Positions 24,214-36,298 of a stretch of DNA of 64,000 nt are shown here, in pieces. Source of the DNA: Stenotrophomonas acidaminiphila (GTDB lineage: Bacteria > Pseudomonadota > Gammaproteobacteria > Xanthomonadales > Xanthomonadaceae); the NCBI RefSeq assembly GCF_001431595.1, contig NZ_LDJO01000004.1, forward strand, positions 1-64,000. The letters are read 5' to 3'. The notes beneath the pieces are model-generated. The model searched no databases, was not told the DNA's origin, and saw only the letters and a program-made list of their open reading frames with translations. Position 1 is the first letter of the stretch; the number at the start of each line of letters is the position of its first letter. The position numbers and the translations under genes are program-made.

Positions 24214-25625
24214 TCCTCGATCGGCACGTGGCCCAGTTCGCCGCTGACCGGGTCGAAACGCAGGATCGCATGGGCATCGGTCTCGGCGATCCATACCGCG
24301 CCCGCGGCCACCGCCAGCGCGGCCGGGCCGTGCAGGCGCCGCGGCAGGTTGACCGTGGTCAGGTCGCCACCGCCCAGGCGCAGCATGCGCAGGCACCCGT
24401 TGCCGGCGTCGGCGATCCACAGCAGCGGCGACTCGCTGCCCATCGCGATGGCCTGCGGATACTGCAGGTGCGCGCGGGCGCGCGAGCCGTCGGCATTGCC
24501 GAACTCCCACGGCCCCTGCCCTACCAGCGTCTGCACCACATCACCACGCAGCTGCACCGAACGGATCGCCGAACCCAGCGCGTCGCAGACGTACAGCACC
24601 TGCTGCACCGCCACCACGCTGCAGGGCTGGGCGAATGCCGCCAGGTGGCCACCGCCGTCGCGCACTTCCACCGCGCCCGCGCCTGCACGCCAGCGCAGCG
24701 AGCGGATGCCCAGGTCATAACTCCAGACATGGTTGTCGCCGGCCATGGCGATGTGCAGCTGGTTGTCGGCGATGGCGATGTCCAGCGGGTGGTTCAGCGG
24801 GCTGTCCCAGGGCTGCGAGAGCACGCCGGCGACCGGATCACCGGCGCGCCCGGTGCCGCACAGGGTGTCGACCTGCCCGCTCGGCAGGTGGATGCGACGC
24901 ACGGCGTGGTTGCCGGTGTCCGCGACGTAAAGCACCTCGCGCTCGAGCGCCAGCCCATGCGGCCGGTTGAATGCACAATCGGCTGCCGGCCCGTTCACCA
25001 GGTCCGCACTGCCGACGCCGAACTGGCGCAGCACGCGACCGCCGTGGGTGCATTCGAGGATGCGGTGATGGCCGGTATCGGCGACATAAAGCCGGTCGGC
25101 GCTGGCCGCCAGGCCTGCGGGAAAGCGCAGCGGCAGGCGCGGTTCCACGTTGGTTTCCGCAACCGGGCGCAGGTCCTCGTCACGTGGCTGCGCCAGCCCT
25201 TCGCACAGGGCGTTTAGGCTGCGCTCCAGGTCGCCTGCCGCGCCCACCAGGCGCTCGCGCTCCTGGCCCTGGGCATCGAGCAGCAGCAGGGTCGGCCATG
25301 CCTCGATGCCGAAACGTCGCCATGCCTCCCATTGCGCGTCCAGCAGGATCGGCGCGGTGACGCCGTGCCGGCGCAGCAGCTTCAGCGCCGGTTGCGGTTC
25401 ACGCTCGAAATCGAAGCGCGGCACCTGCACCACCAGCAGCTGCAGGCGCCCGGGGTTGCGGGCCTGCCACTGCAGTACTTCGAGCAGCCGCTGCACGCAC
25501 CAGACCGAGGCGGCATTGACGAAGGCCAGCACCAGTGGACGGCCGGCGTGGTCCTGCAACGTGGACGGCGCCGCATTGAGCCAGATGCCGGACTTGGGAA
25601 GATCCATCGCAGGCTGAGCGTTCAT
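24210..25625 (-). CDS. Thioredoxin-fold plus NHL-repeat protein (NHLRC2-like)
   Basis: Soluble protein of 471 aa. Residues about 20-150 have a thioredoxin-like fold (PLVLAFVNAASVWCVQRLLE), but the redox site reads WCVQR, with a single Cys instead of CxxC. Residues about 165-470 contain six NHL-type beta-propeller repeats, each with a YVADTGNH-like core (LYVADTGHHRI, LYVADTGNHAVRRI, LWIADAGNGCLRML). The architecture resembles human NHLRC2 and bacterial relatives; biochemical role unknown. ATGA overlaps bind it to the phosphatase gene upstream and uvrC downstream, so it is part of that operon. Confidence 0.85.
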   Translation of the reverse strand: MNAQPAMDLPKSGIWLNAAPSTLQDHAGRPLVLAFVNAASVWCVQRLLEVLQWQARNPGRLQLLVVQVPRFDFEREPQPALKLLRRHGVTAPILLDAQWEAWRRFGIEAWPTLLLLDAQGQERERLVGAAGDLERSLNALCEGLAQPRDEDLRPVAETNVEPRLPLRFPAGLAASADRLYVADTGHHRILECTHGGRVLRQFGVGSADLVNGPAADCAFNRPHGLALEREVLYVADTGNHAVRRIHLPSGQVDTLCGTGRAGDPVAGVLSQPWDSPLNHPLDIAIADNQLHIAMAGDNHVWSYDLGIRSLRWRAGAGAVEVRDGGGHLAAFAQPCSVVAVQQVLYVCDALGSAIRSVQLRGDVVQTLVGQGPWEFGNADGSRARAHLQYPQAIAMGSESPLLWIADAGNGCLRMLRLGGGDLTTVNLPRRLHGPAALAVAAGAVWIAETDAHAILRFDPVSGELGHVPIEE

Positions 25626-26110
25626 GGGCCGATTATGCCGGAGTCGGGCCGCGCCGACAGGCGCCTGACCACCGCCTCGGCCGCCGCTTCCAGCAGCGAC
25701 CAGCTGTGCTCGAAATCCGCATCGCCGCCGTAATAGGGGTCCGGCACCGTGCTGGCGTGGGTGATGCCGGCCCAGGGCAGCAGCAACGCGGCCTTGCCGC
25801 GCGCCTGCGGGGGCGCCAGCGCCAGGGCCTCGTCCAGGTTGTCCGGGTCCGCGCACAGGATGTGGTCGAACCGCAGGAAGTCGTCGGACTGCAGCTGGCG
25901 CGCACGCAGCCCGGAAATATCCACGCCGTGGCGCCGGGCGCAGGCCACCGCCCGTGGGTCCGGTGCCTTGCCACGGTGCCAGCCGGCGGTGCCGGCCGAG
26001 TCCACCTCCACCCGCCCGGCCAGCGGCGAGCGCTCGATCCGCGCGCGCAGGGCGCCCTCGCCCATCGGCGAACGGCAGATGTTGCCCAAGCACACCACCA
26101 GCAGCTTCAA
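25622..26110 (-). CDS. Low-molecular-weight protein tyrosine phosphatase
   Basis: Cysteine phosphatase of 162 aa. P-loop CLGNICRS at residues 7-14 (nucleophile Cys7, Arg13) and general acid Asp in VPDPYYGG near residue 130. In bacteria such enzymes often oppose tyrosine autokinases of polysaccharide export; no kinase is in this window. Start is TTG at 26110, overlapping the kdsB stop (TTGA); no other start leaves the P-loop near the N-terminus as the family requires. Confidence 0.93.
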   Translation of the reverse strand: MKLLVVCLGNICRSPMGEGALRARIERSPLAGRVEVDSAGTAGWHRGKAPDPRAVACARRHGVDISGLRARQLQSDDFLRFDHILCADPDNLDEALALAPPQARGKAALLLPWAGITHASTVPDPYYGGDADFEHSWSLLEAAAEAVVRRLSARPDSGIIGP

Positions 26111-26880
26111 CGCACGGTCTCCAGCAGCACGGCCGCGCGCGCGAGATCTTCCGGGGTATCGATGCCCGGCGGGAACGGCTCGGGCGACAGCGCGACGGCG
26201 ATGCGGAAGCCGGCCTCCAGCACGCGCAGCTGCTCCAGCGATTCGATCTGCTCCAGCGTGCCCGGCGCCATCGCGGCGAACTGCTGCAGGAAACCGGCGC
26301 GGTAGCCGTAGATGCCGATATGGCGCAGCCATTGCGCCTGCGCCAGCTGCGCCGTGGAACGGGCGAAGGCATCGCGGTGCCAGGGGATCGGCGCGCGGCT
26401 GAAGTAAAGCGCGTCGCCCTGGGCGTTCCGCACCAGCTTGACCACATTGGGATCGAACAGGGTCGCGGCGTTCTCCACCGGGGTGGCCAGGGTCGCCATC
26501 GGCGCACCGCTGGCCGCCAGCGTCGCGGCCACGGCGCGGATGCCCGCTGCCGGCGCGAACGGCTCGTCGCCCTGCAGGTTGACCACGATGGCCTGCTCGT
26601 CCCAGCCGGCGTGGCGCGCGCATTCGGCCAGCCGGTCCGTGCCCGAGGCGTGGTCATCGCGGGTCATCGCCACGCATATGCCGTCCAGGCCATCGAGCGC
26701 ATCGGCGATCCGCCGGTCGTCGGTCGCCACCCACACCTCGCGCGCGCCGGCCGCCAGGGCGCGCCGCGCCACGTGCACCACCATCGGCTGCCCGGCCAGC
26801 AAGGCCAGCGGCTTGCCCGGCAGGCGGGTGGACGCATGACGCGCCGGGATCGCCACCACGAACTCAGGAACCACGTTCAT
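26107..26880 (-). CDS. kdsB: 3-deoxy-manno-octulosonate cytidylyltransferase
   Basis: Cytosolic enzyme of 257 aa activating Kdo with CTP for lipopolysaccharide core synthesis. N-terminal nucleotide-binding signature [19 protein letters not shown], then VNLQGDEPF and the HIGIYGYR region, all as in KdsB. Strong AAGGAG ribosome site. The first gene of the phosphatase-NHL-uvrC-pgsA run. A 219-base gap to lpxK contains a compact inverted repeat TGCCCGC-T-GCGGGCA (26891-26905) and otherwise nothing recognised. Confidence 0.96.
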   Translation of the reverse strand: MNVVPEFVVAIPARHASTRLPGKPLALLAGQPMVVHVARRALAAGAREVWVATDDRRIADALDGLDGICVAMTRDDHASGTDRLAECARHAGWDEQAIVVNLQGDEPFAPAAGIRAVAATLAASGAPMATLATPVENAATLFDPNVVKLVRNAQGDALYFSRAPIPWHRDAFARSTAQLAQAQWLRHIGIYGYRAGFLQQFAAMAPGTLEQIESLEQLRVLEAGFRIAVALSPEPFPPGIDTPEDLARAAVLLETVR

Positions 26881-27099
26881 CTGCACTCCTTGCCCGCTGC
26901 GGGCAACACTTGATGGTCCCTCACCGCGCGATGGCCGCATGGCCACGCAGGGAAGGAAATCCGCGGTGAGGATAAAGGCTGGAACCGTCGCGACGCACGG
27001 CCGCGTGGCCAGGTTTCGACCGGGTTCGCATTTGCCCTGCACGCCGGGTCCGCGGCAGCCTCCCACGCACTGCCGGCAGGCACGCCCGCGGCGCGGCCA

Positions 27100-28122
27100 T
27101 CACGCCCGCGCCAGCTTGCCCAGCCGGTCCAGCAGCGCGACCCAGAATGCCGCGGGCAACTCGGCCTGCAACGGCACCGCGTAGTGCCAGTCGGTGGCGA
27201 ACGCCCTGCACTTCACCGCGTCCTTCTCGGTCATCAGTACCGGCAGCTCGCTGCCGAAGGACAGGTCCGATGCCTGGTAGCGATGGTGGTCGGCGAACGC
27301 ATGCGGGACCACGCCGATGCCGCGCGCGCGCAGCATCTGGAAGAAGCGCTGTGGATGCGCGATGCCGGCAACGGCGTGCACCCGTTGCCCGGAGAATCCA
27401 TGCAGCGGGCGTTCGCGCCCCCCCCGCAGCGGGCGGGCGCTGTCGATGCGCAGGCGCATCGTCCATTCGCCGAACCCGGACCCTGGCGGCACCTGCCCGG
27501 CATCGCTGGCCTGGCCCAGGTTGACCACCCGGAAATCGCAGTCGCGCGCCCGTGCCGCCGGCTCGCGCAGGGGGCCGGCCGGCATCAGCAGGCCATTGCC
27601 GTAGCGCCGTTGCGCGTCGACCACTTCGATCTCGATGTCGCGCGCCAGCCGGTAATGCTGCAGGCCGTCGTCGCAGACCACCACGTCGCAGCCAGCCGCG
27701 AGCAGTGCCCGTGCCGCGGCGACGCGGTCGCGGTCCACGCGTACCGGTACGCCGGTCTTCCAGGCGATCAGCACCGGTTCGTCGCCCCCCAGGCCGGGCG
27801 CCAGGTCCGGGGTGACCCAGCGGGCGGTGCCAGCCTCGTCGCGGCCGTAGCCGCGACTGGCCACGCCCGGCTTCCAGCCGGCCTCGCGCAGGCGCTCAAC
27901 CAGCGCGATGGTCAACGGTGTCTTGCCGGTGCCGCCGGCGGTGATGTTGCCGACCACGATCACCGGCACCGGCACCTGCCGGCTGCGCAGCCAGCCGCGG
28001 CGATAGAGCCCGCGGCGCAGGCCGGCGACGGCGCCGTACAGCGGCGCCAGCAGGCGCGCCGTCCACGGCACCGGGGCGCCGTCATACCACCATGGCGGCG
28101 TCTGCGTTCCCTTGCCGGCCAT
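27100..28122 (-). CDS. lpxK: Tetraacyldisaccharide 4'-kinase
   Basis: Inner-membrane kinase of 340 aa adding the 4'-phosphate to lipid A precursor. N-terminal hydrophobic segment, P-loop [14 protein letters not shown] (residues about 58-71), the [13 protein letters not shown] motif with catalytic Asp pair (about 150-162), and [11 protein letters not shown] near the end. Start overlaps the msbA stop (ATGA), the standard msbA-lpxK arrangement. Confidence 0.97.
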   Translation of the reverse strand: MAGKGTQTPPWWYDGAPVPWTARLLAPLYGAVAGLRRGLYRRGWLRSRQVPVPVIVVGNITAGGTGKTPLTIALVERLREAGWKPGVASRGYGRDEAGTARWVTPDLAPGLGGDEPVLIAWKTGVPVRVDRDRVAAARALLAAGCDVVVCDDGLQHYRLARDIEIEVVDAQRRYGNGLLMPAGPLREPAARARDCDFRVVNLGQASDAGQVPPGSGFGEWTMRLRIDSARPLRGGRERPLHGFSGQRVHAVAGIAHPQRFFQMLRARGIGVVPHAFADHHRYQASDLSFGSELPVLMTEKDAVKCRAFATDWHYAVPLQAELPAAFWVALLDRLGKLARA

Positions 28123-29867
28123 CAGACCTGCCTTTCCCGGAACTGCATCCGGTAGAGGTGCTCGTAAAGCCCACCCAGCGCCAACAGCTCCTGGTGGGTA
28201 CCGCGTTCGACGATCCGCCCCTGGTCCATCACCAGCACCTGGTCGGCGTGTTCGATGGTGGACAGGCGGTGCGCGATCACCAGCGTGGTGCGGTCGGGCA
28301 TCAGCCGCTGCAGGGCATCCTGCACCAGCCGTTCGGACTCGTTGTCCAGCGCCGCGGTGGCTTCGTCCAGGATCAGGATCGGCGCATCCTTGAGCATGGC
28401 GCGGGCGATCGCCAGGCGCTGGCGCTGTCCGCCGGACAGACGCCCGCCCTTGGCCCCGACCTGGGCGTCCACGCCCTGCGGCAGCTGCTCGACGAACTCA
28501 CGCGCATTGGCACCGACGATGGCCTGCTGCAGCCGTTCGGCATTGCTGTCCTGCAGTTCGCCGTAGGCGATGTTCTGGGCGATGCTGCCATCGAACAGCA
28601 CCACCTGCTGGCCGACCAGCGCGATCTGCCGGCGCAGGTCGGCCAGGCGGTATTCCTGTACCGGGTGGCCATCGAGCAGGATCTGCCCGGATTCGGGCTC
28701 GTAGAAGCGCGGAATCAGCTTGATCAGGGTGGACTTGCCGCTGCCCGAACGCCCGACGATAGCGGTCACCGTGCCCGGGCGCGCGACGAAACTGACGCCT
28801 TCCATCGCCGGCCGCGCCTGCCCCGGGTAGCGCGCGGTGACGTCGCGGAACTCCAGCAGCCCTTCGGCCCGCTGCAGGCCCCGCGTGCCGGTGTCCGGCT
28901 CGTCCGCGGCATCGAGCACCACGAACAGGCGCTGCGCCGAGGCGATCCCGCGCTGGGTCATGTTCTGCACGTTGGTCAGCTGTTTTAGCGCGGGGATGAT
29001 CGTCATCATCGCCAGCATCATCGAGACGAAGTCGCCCACCGACAGGCGCCCTGCGGCGGCCTCGTGCCCGGCGATCAACAACAACGCCGCCAGGCCCACC
29101 GCACCGATCAGCTGCACCATGGCCGAGGAGATGCTGCGCGTGGCTTCCACCTTCATCGCCAGCTTCAGGTTGGTATCGGCCAGCGCGCCGTAGCGGTCCA
29201 GCTCGCTGCGCTGCGCACCGTAGATCTTCACTTCCTGGTGGCTGGACAGGGTCTGGTCCGCGGCCTGCAGCAGCTCCGCCCCGCTCTCCTGGATGCGGTG
29301 GCTGATGCGCCGGTAGCGCTTGGCCACCTTGTTCATCACCCATGCCAGTGGCGGTGCAAGCACGAAGATCGCCAGCGTCACCTGCCAGCTGTACCACAGC
29401 ATCGCCGCCAGCGAGACCAGCACCTGCAGGGACTGCTGCAGGACCACCTTCATCGCATCGACCGCGGCCTGCGCCACCTGGTCGCTGTCCGAGCCCAGCC
29501 GCACCAGCATCGACGGCACCGGCTCGTTGTCGAACTGCAAACCGGGCAGGCGCAGGTACTTGCCCAACACGCGCACGCGCAGGTCGCGGGCGATGCTGCG
29601 CGCGGCCTTGCCCATGCCGATGTCGGTCAGGTATCCGGCGACGCCGCGCAGCAGGAACAGGCCGATGATGGCCAGCGGCATCCACCAGTTGATGTCCTTG
29701 GGATTCACCAGGTTGTTGGTGATCGGACTCATGAGCATCAGGAAGCCGCCACCGGCGGCCGCTTCGATCAGCATGCCCAGCGCGGCCATCATCAACAGCC
29801 CGCGATAGGGCTGTGCGAAAACCAGCAGGCGCCGGTAGGTCTGCCAGGGGGTCTCGTTCGTGCTCAT
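28122..29867 (-). CDS. msbA: Lipid A export ATP-binding/permease protein
   Basis: Homodimeric ABC flippase of 581 aa moving lipid A-core across the inner membrane. Six membrane helices in residues about 15-310, then the nucleotide-binding domain: Walker [11 protein letters not shown], signature LSGGQRQRL, Walker [13 protein letters not shown] and H-loop IAHRLST. Overlaps exbD by 4 bases and lpxK by 3, so one operon couples an ExbBD motor with lipid A maturation. Confidence 0.96.
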   Translation of the reverse strand: MSTNETPWQTYRRLLVFAQPYRGLLMMAALGMLIEAAAGGGFLMLMSPITNNLVNPKDINWWMPLAIIGLFLLRGVAGYLTDIGMGKAARSIARDLRVRVLGKYLRLPGLQFDNEPVPSMLVRLGSDSDQVAQAAVDAMKVVLQQSLQVLVSLAAMLWYSWQVTLAIFVLAPPLAWVMNKVAKRYRRISHRIQESGAELLQAADQTLSSHQEVKIYGAQRSELDRYGALADTNLKLAMKVEATRSISSAMVQLIGAVGLAALLLIAGHEAAAGRLSVGDFVSMMLAMMTIIPALKQLTNVQNMTQRGIASAQRLFVVLDAADEPDTGTRGLQRAEGLLEFRDVTARYPGQARPAMEGVSFVARPGTVTAIVGRSGSGKSTLIKLIPRFYEPESGQILLDGHPVQEYRLADLRRQIALVGQQVVLFDGSIAQNIAYGELQDSNAERLQQAIVGANAREFVEQLPQGVDAQVGAKGGRLSGGQRQRLAIARAMLKDAPILILDEATAALDNESERLVQDALQRLMPDRTTLVIAHRLSTIEHADQVLVMDQGRIVERGTHQELLALGGLYEHLYRMQFRERQV

Positions 29868-30286
29868 CGCTGCACCTCCGGCGCGGTCGCGATGGCGATG
29901 CGGCGGAAGCCGAGCTGCCCCAGCGCATCCTGCACCGTCACCACGGCCTGGTACGGCGTGCGCGCGTCGGCGCGCAGCAGCACGGTCTGCCCGCGGTCAT
30001 CGCCGGCAACCTGGACGATGGTCCGCTTCACCGATTCCACGTCGGTGCGCAGCACCTCGCGGTCGTTGATGAAATAGCGGCCATCGGCGTTGACCAGCAC
30101 GCTGAGCGAGCGCGGCGGCTCGGCATTGCGCTGGTCGCTGGCGGTGGGCAGCTGCACCTGCAGGGTGGAGCGCGCGTCGAAGGTGGTGGTGACCACGAAG
30201 AAGATGATCAGCACCAGGATCACATCGATCAGCGGCACCAGATCGATATGCGGCTCTTCCTGGGCCCGGTCGTTGCGGATGCGCAT
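29864..30286 (-). CDS. exbD: ExbD/TolR-family energy-transducing protein
   Basis: 140 aa, single transmembrane helix at about 15-38 with the essential membrane Asp in DLVPLIDVILVLIIFF, then a periplasmic domain. Partner of the ExbB gene 6 bases upstream; the pair uses proton flow to energise TonB- or Tol-like systems. No tonB is adjacent; in xanthomonads this pair sits with msbA-lpxK. Confidence 0.92.
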   Translation of the reverse strand: MRIRNDRAQEEPHIDLVPLIDVILVLIIFFVVTTTFDARSTLQVQLPTASDQRNAEPPRSLSVLVNADGRYFINDREVLRTDVESVKRTIVQVAGDDRGQTVLLRADARTPYQAVVTVQDALGQLGFRRIAIATAPEVQR

Positions 30287-30292
30287 GCGGGG

Positions 30293-30952
30293 TCAGGCCT
30301 TGGCCACTGCCGCTGCCTGCGGAGCCGGCTTGGCGGCGGCCATCACCGCCGGGCGGCCGTCGAGGGTATCCAGCAGCGCGCCGGCCTCGTGCTCCATCTC
30401 GATCACGTAACCGTCGACGCGCGCGCGGAAATAGCGGTGGAACATCAGCGCCGGGATCGCCACGATCATGCCGGTGGCGGTGCATACCAGCGCCTTGCCG
30501 ATGCCGCCGGCCAGCTGGTTCACGTCGCCCACGCCATGGTCGAGGATGCCCAGGAACATCTGGATCATGCCGATCACCGTACCCAACAGGCCGAGCAGCG
30601 GGCCGGCCGAGGCGATGGTGCCCAGCGCGTTGAGATAGCGGCCCATCCGATGCACCAGGTGGCGACCGGTGTCCTCGATGCGCTCGCGGATCTGGTCGCG
30701 CGGACGGTTGCGGGCTTCCAGCGCCGCGGCCAGCAGCGCGCCGAGCGGCGAGTTCGCGCGCAGCGATTCGATGTGGGAAGCATCCAGCTTGCCGCGCGCC
30801 GCCCAGTTGCGGACTTCCTGCCCCAGCCCCGGCGGCAGCACCTCGTTACGCCGCAGGCTCCAGAAGCGCTCCAGGACAATCGCCAAAGCCAGTACGCCCA
30901 ACAGCAGCAGCGGCACCATCGGCCAACCGCCGGCCTTGACCAGTTCCCACAC
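30293..30952 (-). CDS. exbB: ExbB/TolQ/MotA-family proton channel protein
   Basis: 219 aa with three membrane helices (about 10-30, 115-140, 160-180) and the MotA/ExbB signature around GPLLGLLGTVIGMIQMF and GIGKALVCTATGMIVAIPAL. Start is GTG (30952), 3 bases after the comEC stop. With ExbD it forms the inner-membrane motor. Confidence 0.93.
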   Translation of the reverse strand: MWELVKAGGWPMVPLLLLGVLALAIVLERFWSLRRNEVLPPGLGQEVRNWAARGKLDASHIESLRANSPLGALLAAALEARNRPRDQIRERIEDTGRHLVHRMGRYLNALGTIASAGPLLGLLGTVIGMIQMFLGILDHGVGDVNQLAGGIGKALVCTATGMIVAIPALMFHRYFRARVDGYVIEMEHEAGALLDTLDGRPAVMAAAKPAPQAAAVAKA

Positions 30953-30955
30953 GTT

Positions 30956-33376
30956 TCAACCCTCCGGCACGACGGCCGTGTTTTCATCCTCCGATAGGAT
31001 AACAGCCGACCGCGCCCGCCCAGCAGCATCCCACAGGCGACGCCGCCATGGCCGGCGCTCGCGCACCTGCAGGCCCTGCGCCCCCAGCCAGACCCTGACT
31101 GCGCCACTGGCGGGCGTCGCCAGCACCTCGGCTCCCGCCGCGCGCCAGCGCTCGACCACCTCCGCCCGGGGATGGCCAAAGCGGTTGCCATGGCCGGCCG
31201 ACACCAGCACCAGGCGCGCCTGCGTGGCCGATACGAACCCCGGCAGCGACGAGCCGGCGCTGCCATGGTGAGGGGCCACCACCACCTCGGCCCGCAGCGA
31301 CGGCCGCTGCCGCCGCACCAGTCCGTTCTCGATGACCTCGCCGATGTCGCCCGCCAGCAGCACCGCGCCATGTGCCGACCCGACCCTGAGCACGCAGCTG
31401 GACTCGTTGCCCAGGTAGGGAAAGCCGGTGTGCGGATGCAGGTACTCGAACTGTACGCCGTCCCACTGCCAGCGCAGGCCCTTGCCGCAGTGGCGGGCCG
31501 CCAGCGCCGGGCGCATGCCCGGGGGAGCATGCCAGTCCATGACCGGTACCGCCCTGCGCACGGCCTCGGCACCGCCGGCATGGTCGTTGTCGCCATGGCT
31601 GACCACCACGGCATCGAGCCGGCTCACCCCCAGCGCCCGCAGCGCCGGCACCACCACCCGCTCGCCGGCGTCGAAGCCATCGCGCACCGCCGGCCCGGCG
31701 TCATAGAGCAGGCGGTGGTCGCGGGTGCGTACCAGGACCGACAACCCCTGCCCCACGTCGAGCAGCACCAGCTCCACCTCGCCATGCCGTGGAAGCTCGC
31801 GTACCGGCCACAGCAATGGCAACCACAGCAGCAGCGCCAGCGCCTTGCCCGGAACCGCGCGCGGGAGCAGCAGCCACGCCGCACCGGCCAGGGCCAGGGG
31901 CAGCGCCATGCCGGCGGCCTCGGGCAGCCACCACAACGCGAAGCGGCTGCCCCCCAGCCACGACAGCGCTGGCCAGCTCAGTTCGAAGCACCAGGCCGAT
32001 GCACGCCACGGCCAGTTGCCGGCACCGGGCACCACCGCCTCCAGTCCCGTTCCAAGCAGGGCCAGTGGCACTACCACCAGGCTCCACCACGGGATCGCCA
32101 GCAGATTCGCCAGCGGCCCGGCGAGCGATGCCTGGTCGAACAGCACCGCGGTGAGCGGCAGCAGCCCCACGGTGGCCACCGCCTGGGCGGACAGGAAGCC
32201 ACGCAACCAGTGCAGGCGCTCGGGCAGGCACCCGGCCAGCCAAGCCACGCCGGCGAAGCTCAACCAGAACCCGGCCGTCAGCATCGCCAGCGGGTCCCAG
32301 CCCAGCACCAGCAGGGCGGCCAGCGCCAGCGCACCGGTCACGCTGGCCGGGCGACGCCCCAGCCTGGCCAGCGCGATCACCGCCACCATCAGCACCGTGC
32401 GCACCGTCGGCAGGGCGAAACCAGCCACCGCCGCGTAGCCCGCGGCCCCGGCCACCGCGGCGACGGCCGCGGCATGGGAGCGGGGACAGCAACGTCCCAA
32501 CCATGGCAACAGCCACCACACCGCGGATGCGGCCACGGCGATGAAGCCCGCTACCATGCCGACGTGAAAGCCGGAAATCGCGATCAGGTGGGTCAGGCCG
32601 GTGGCACGGAGCATGTGCCAGTCGCCATCGTCCAGCGCCCGGGTATCGCCGACCGCAAGGGCCCGCACATAGCGCGAGGCGGGAGTACCGATGGCCACGT
32701 CGATCCGCCCGGCGATGCGTTCGCGCCAGGCATCGATTCCGGCCGGGGGCGCCAGTTGCCGCGCATCGCGCCTCAGCACCCATCCGGTGGCGACGATCCG
32801 TCGCGCCAGTGCGTTGCGCTCGGCATCGGCGCCACCGGGATTGGCGAGCCCACGCGGGGCGCGCACCCGCACCTGGAACCGCCAGCGCGAGCCGGCACGC
32901 AGGGCCAGCCGCGGCCCGGGCCGCACGCTGCCGAAATCGTCATACCAGGCCAGCTGCAGCAGCCGCCCGCGCACCGCGTCAGGCTGGGCAGCGTCGCCGT
33001 CGACCCGGAAGCGGAAACGTGTCCGCCGGGGCTCCACCTCGGGCAGCGACACCACGGTGCCGGCGATGGCAACCACGCCGCGCTCCAGCGCCGGTGGCAA
33101 CTGCGCCTGCAGCGCCCAGCCGGCCTGCAGCGCGGCCCAGCCGGCACCGGCCAGCAACGCACCACTCCAGGGCACGCGGCTGCCCACCCAGAGCACCAAC
33201 CCGGCCAGCAGCGCGGCCCAGCGCAACCAGGGAAGCGGCAGCGCCGGCATCCACAGCACCATGCCGATGCCGGCCAGGAAGCAGGCCGCGACGGCCTTGC
33301 CCAGCAACGGGCACGCCACCGGTCCGCCCGTCCATCGCCACATCGCGGCCAGGCCGAAGCCGGGTCGTTCCCGCAT
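30956..33376 (-). CDS. comEC: DNA internalization competence protein ComEC/Rec2
   Basis: Large inner-membrane DNA-uptake channel of 806 aa. N-terminal DUF4131 with several helices and an OB-like soluble domain (about 1-215), the Competence membrane domain (about 235-490, starting near TGLTHLIAISGFHVGM) and a C-terminal metallo-beta-lactamase-like nuclease domain (about 520-780) with LDVGQGLSVLV and HGDNDHAGG metal ligands. Complete length suggests natural transformation capacity. Lies between pnp and exbB on the same strand; the 223-base upstream gap holds the pnp terminator. Confidence 0.95.
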   Translation of the reverse strand: MRERPGFGLAAMWRWTGGPVACPLLGKAVAACFLAGIGMVLWMPALPLPWLRWAALLAGLVLWVGSRVPWSGALLAGAGWAALQAGWALQAQLPPALERGVVAIAGTVVSLPEVEPRRTRFRFRVDGDAAQPDAVRGRLLQLAWYDDFGSVRPGPRLALRAGSRWRFQVRVRAPRGLANPGGADAERNALARRIVATGWVLRRDARQLAPPAGIDAWRERIAGRIDVAIGTPASRYVRALAVGDTRALDDGDWHMLRATGLTHLIAISGFHVGMVAGFIAVAASAVWWLLPWLGRCCPRSHAAAVAAVAGAAGYAAVAGFALPTVRTVLMVAVIALARLGRRPASVTGALALAALLVLGWDPLAMLTAGFWLSFAGVAWLAGCLPERLHWLRGFLSAQAVATVGLLPLTAVLFDQASLAGPLANLLAIPWWSLVVVPLALLGTGLEAVVPGAGNWPWRASAWCFELSWPALSWLGGSRFALWWLPEAAGMALPLALAGAAWLLLPRAVPGKALALLLWLPLLWPVRELPRHGEVELVLLDVGQGLSVLVRTRDHRLLYDAGPAVRDGFDAGERVVVPALRALGVSRLDAVVVSHGDNDHAGGAEAVRRAVPVMDWHAPPGMRPALAARHCGKGLRWQWDGVQFEYLHPHTGFPYLGNESSCVLRVGSAHGAVLLAGDIGEVIENGLVRRQRPSLRAEVVVAPHHGSAGSSLPGFVSATQARLVLVSAGHGNRFGHPRAEVVERWRAAGAEVLATPASGAVRVWLGAQGLQVRERRPWRRRLWDAAGRARSAVILSEDENTAVVPEG

Positions 33377-33551
33377 CGCCCGCCCCTTTCCGTCAACCCG
33401 CCTCCATGCTGCCCGGGCGCCGGCAGCATCGCTGTAGGCAGGTCACGCACCCGCGGCGCGGGAAATGCCGCGCCGATGGCCAGCGTCTCCTTCCAGCCAC
33501 TTCGCGGCAGACGGTGCAGAGAAATGCCAGCGCCGACGATCGCGCAAAAGA

Positions 33552-33574
33552 AAAGCGGGCCATAGGCCCGCTTT
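33552..33574 (-). terminator. pnp terminator
   Basis: Perfect 10-bp stem AAAGCGGGCC (33552-33561)/GGCCCGCTTT (33565-33574) with a 3-base loop, followed on the minus strand by TCTTTTG. Lies 26 bases after the pnp stop. Confidence 0.85.
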
Positions 33575-33599
33575 CCGGATGCAGCACAGGTACCCGGGC

Positions 33600-35708
<2,109 letters not shown>

Positions 35709-35819
35709 GGAGGGTGTCCTTGGGGATGCTGTCTGCGAATGGACCGTCGGCGACCCTTGTCACCGGCGGGCGGCCGGTTGTTCCGGCCCTGGAAATGCTA
35801 CTGAACTGCAAAAACAAAA

Positions 35820-35843
35820 CCGCGGCGCATCGCTGCGCCGCGG
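35820..35843 (-). terminator. rpsO terminator in the rpsO-pnp spacer
   Basis: Perfect 10-bp stem CCGCGGCGCA (35820-35829)/TGCGCCGCGG (35834-35843), 4-base loop, then on the minus strand TTTTGTTTTT. In E. coli the corresponding spacer also carries RNase III sites that control pnp; none was verified here. Confidence 0.85.
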
Positions 35844-35855
35844 GGGGATTGTTGC

Positions 35856-36116
35856 TTAGCGACGCAGGCCAAGCTTTTCGATCAGGCCCTTGTAGCGCTC
35901 GACGTCCTTCTTCTTCAGGTAGTCGAGCAGGCTGCGGCGGCGGTTGACCAGTTGCAGCAGGCCGCGGCGGCTGTGGTGATCCTTCTTGTGCTGCTTGAAG
36001 TGCTCGGTCAGCTGCTCGATGCGGGCGGTCAGCAGGGCCACCTGGACTTCCGGCGAACCGGTGTCGTTGGCGCCGCGCTTGTTGTCTTCAATAACTTTCT
36101 GGGTGTCGATCGACAT
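35856..36116 (-). CDS. rpsO: 30S ribosomal protein S15
   Basis: 86 aa, normal S15 length. Conserved [27 protein letters not shown] and the C-terminal RLGLRR-like end (KLGLRR). Binds 16S rRNA central domain. Start MSIDTQK; an in-frame extension upstream is not family-like. Separated from truB by 182 bases of leader that may hold its promoter or autoregulatory site. Confidence 0.97.
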   Translation of the reverse strand: MSIDTQKVIEDNKRGANDTGSPEVQVALLTARIEQLTEHFKQHKKDHHSRRGLLQLVNRRRSLLDYLKKKDVERYKGLIEKLGLRR

Positions 36117-36298
36117 GATGTTTTCTCTGGATGCGTGGCCGGCAGGAACGTGCTGTTGACGCACCGCGCAGCTCGCCGTTTAAGGAATTCGGCCCGCCGA
36201 CGGCGGACCGGTGCCCGGCAAAGGGCCGCAGAATTGTAACGATCCGCGCCTGCGGCCACAAGGCGCAACCTGTATCCGACCCCGCCGGGGGCACCCGG

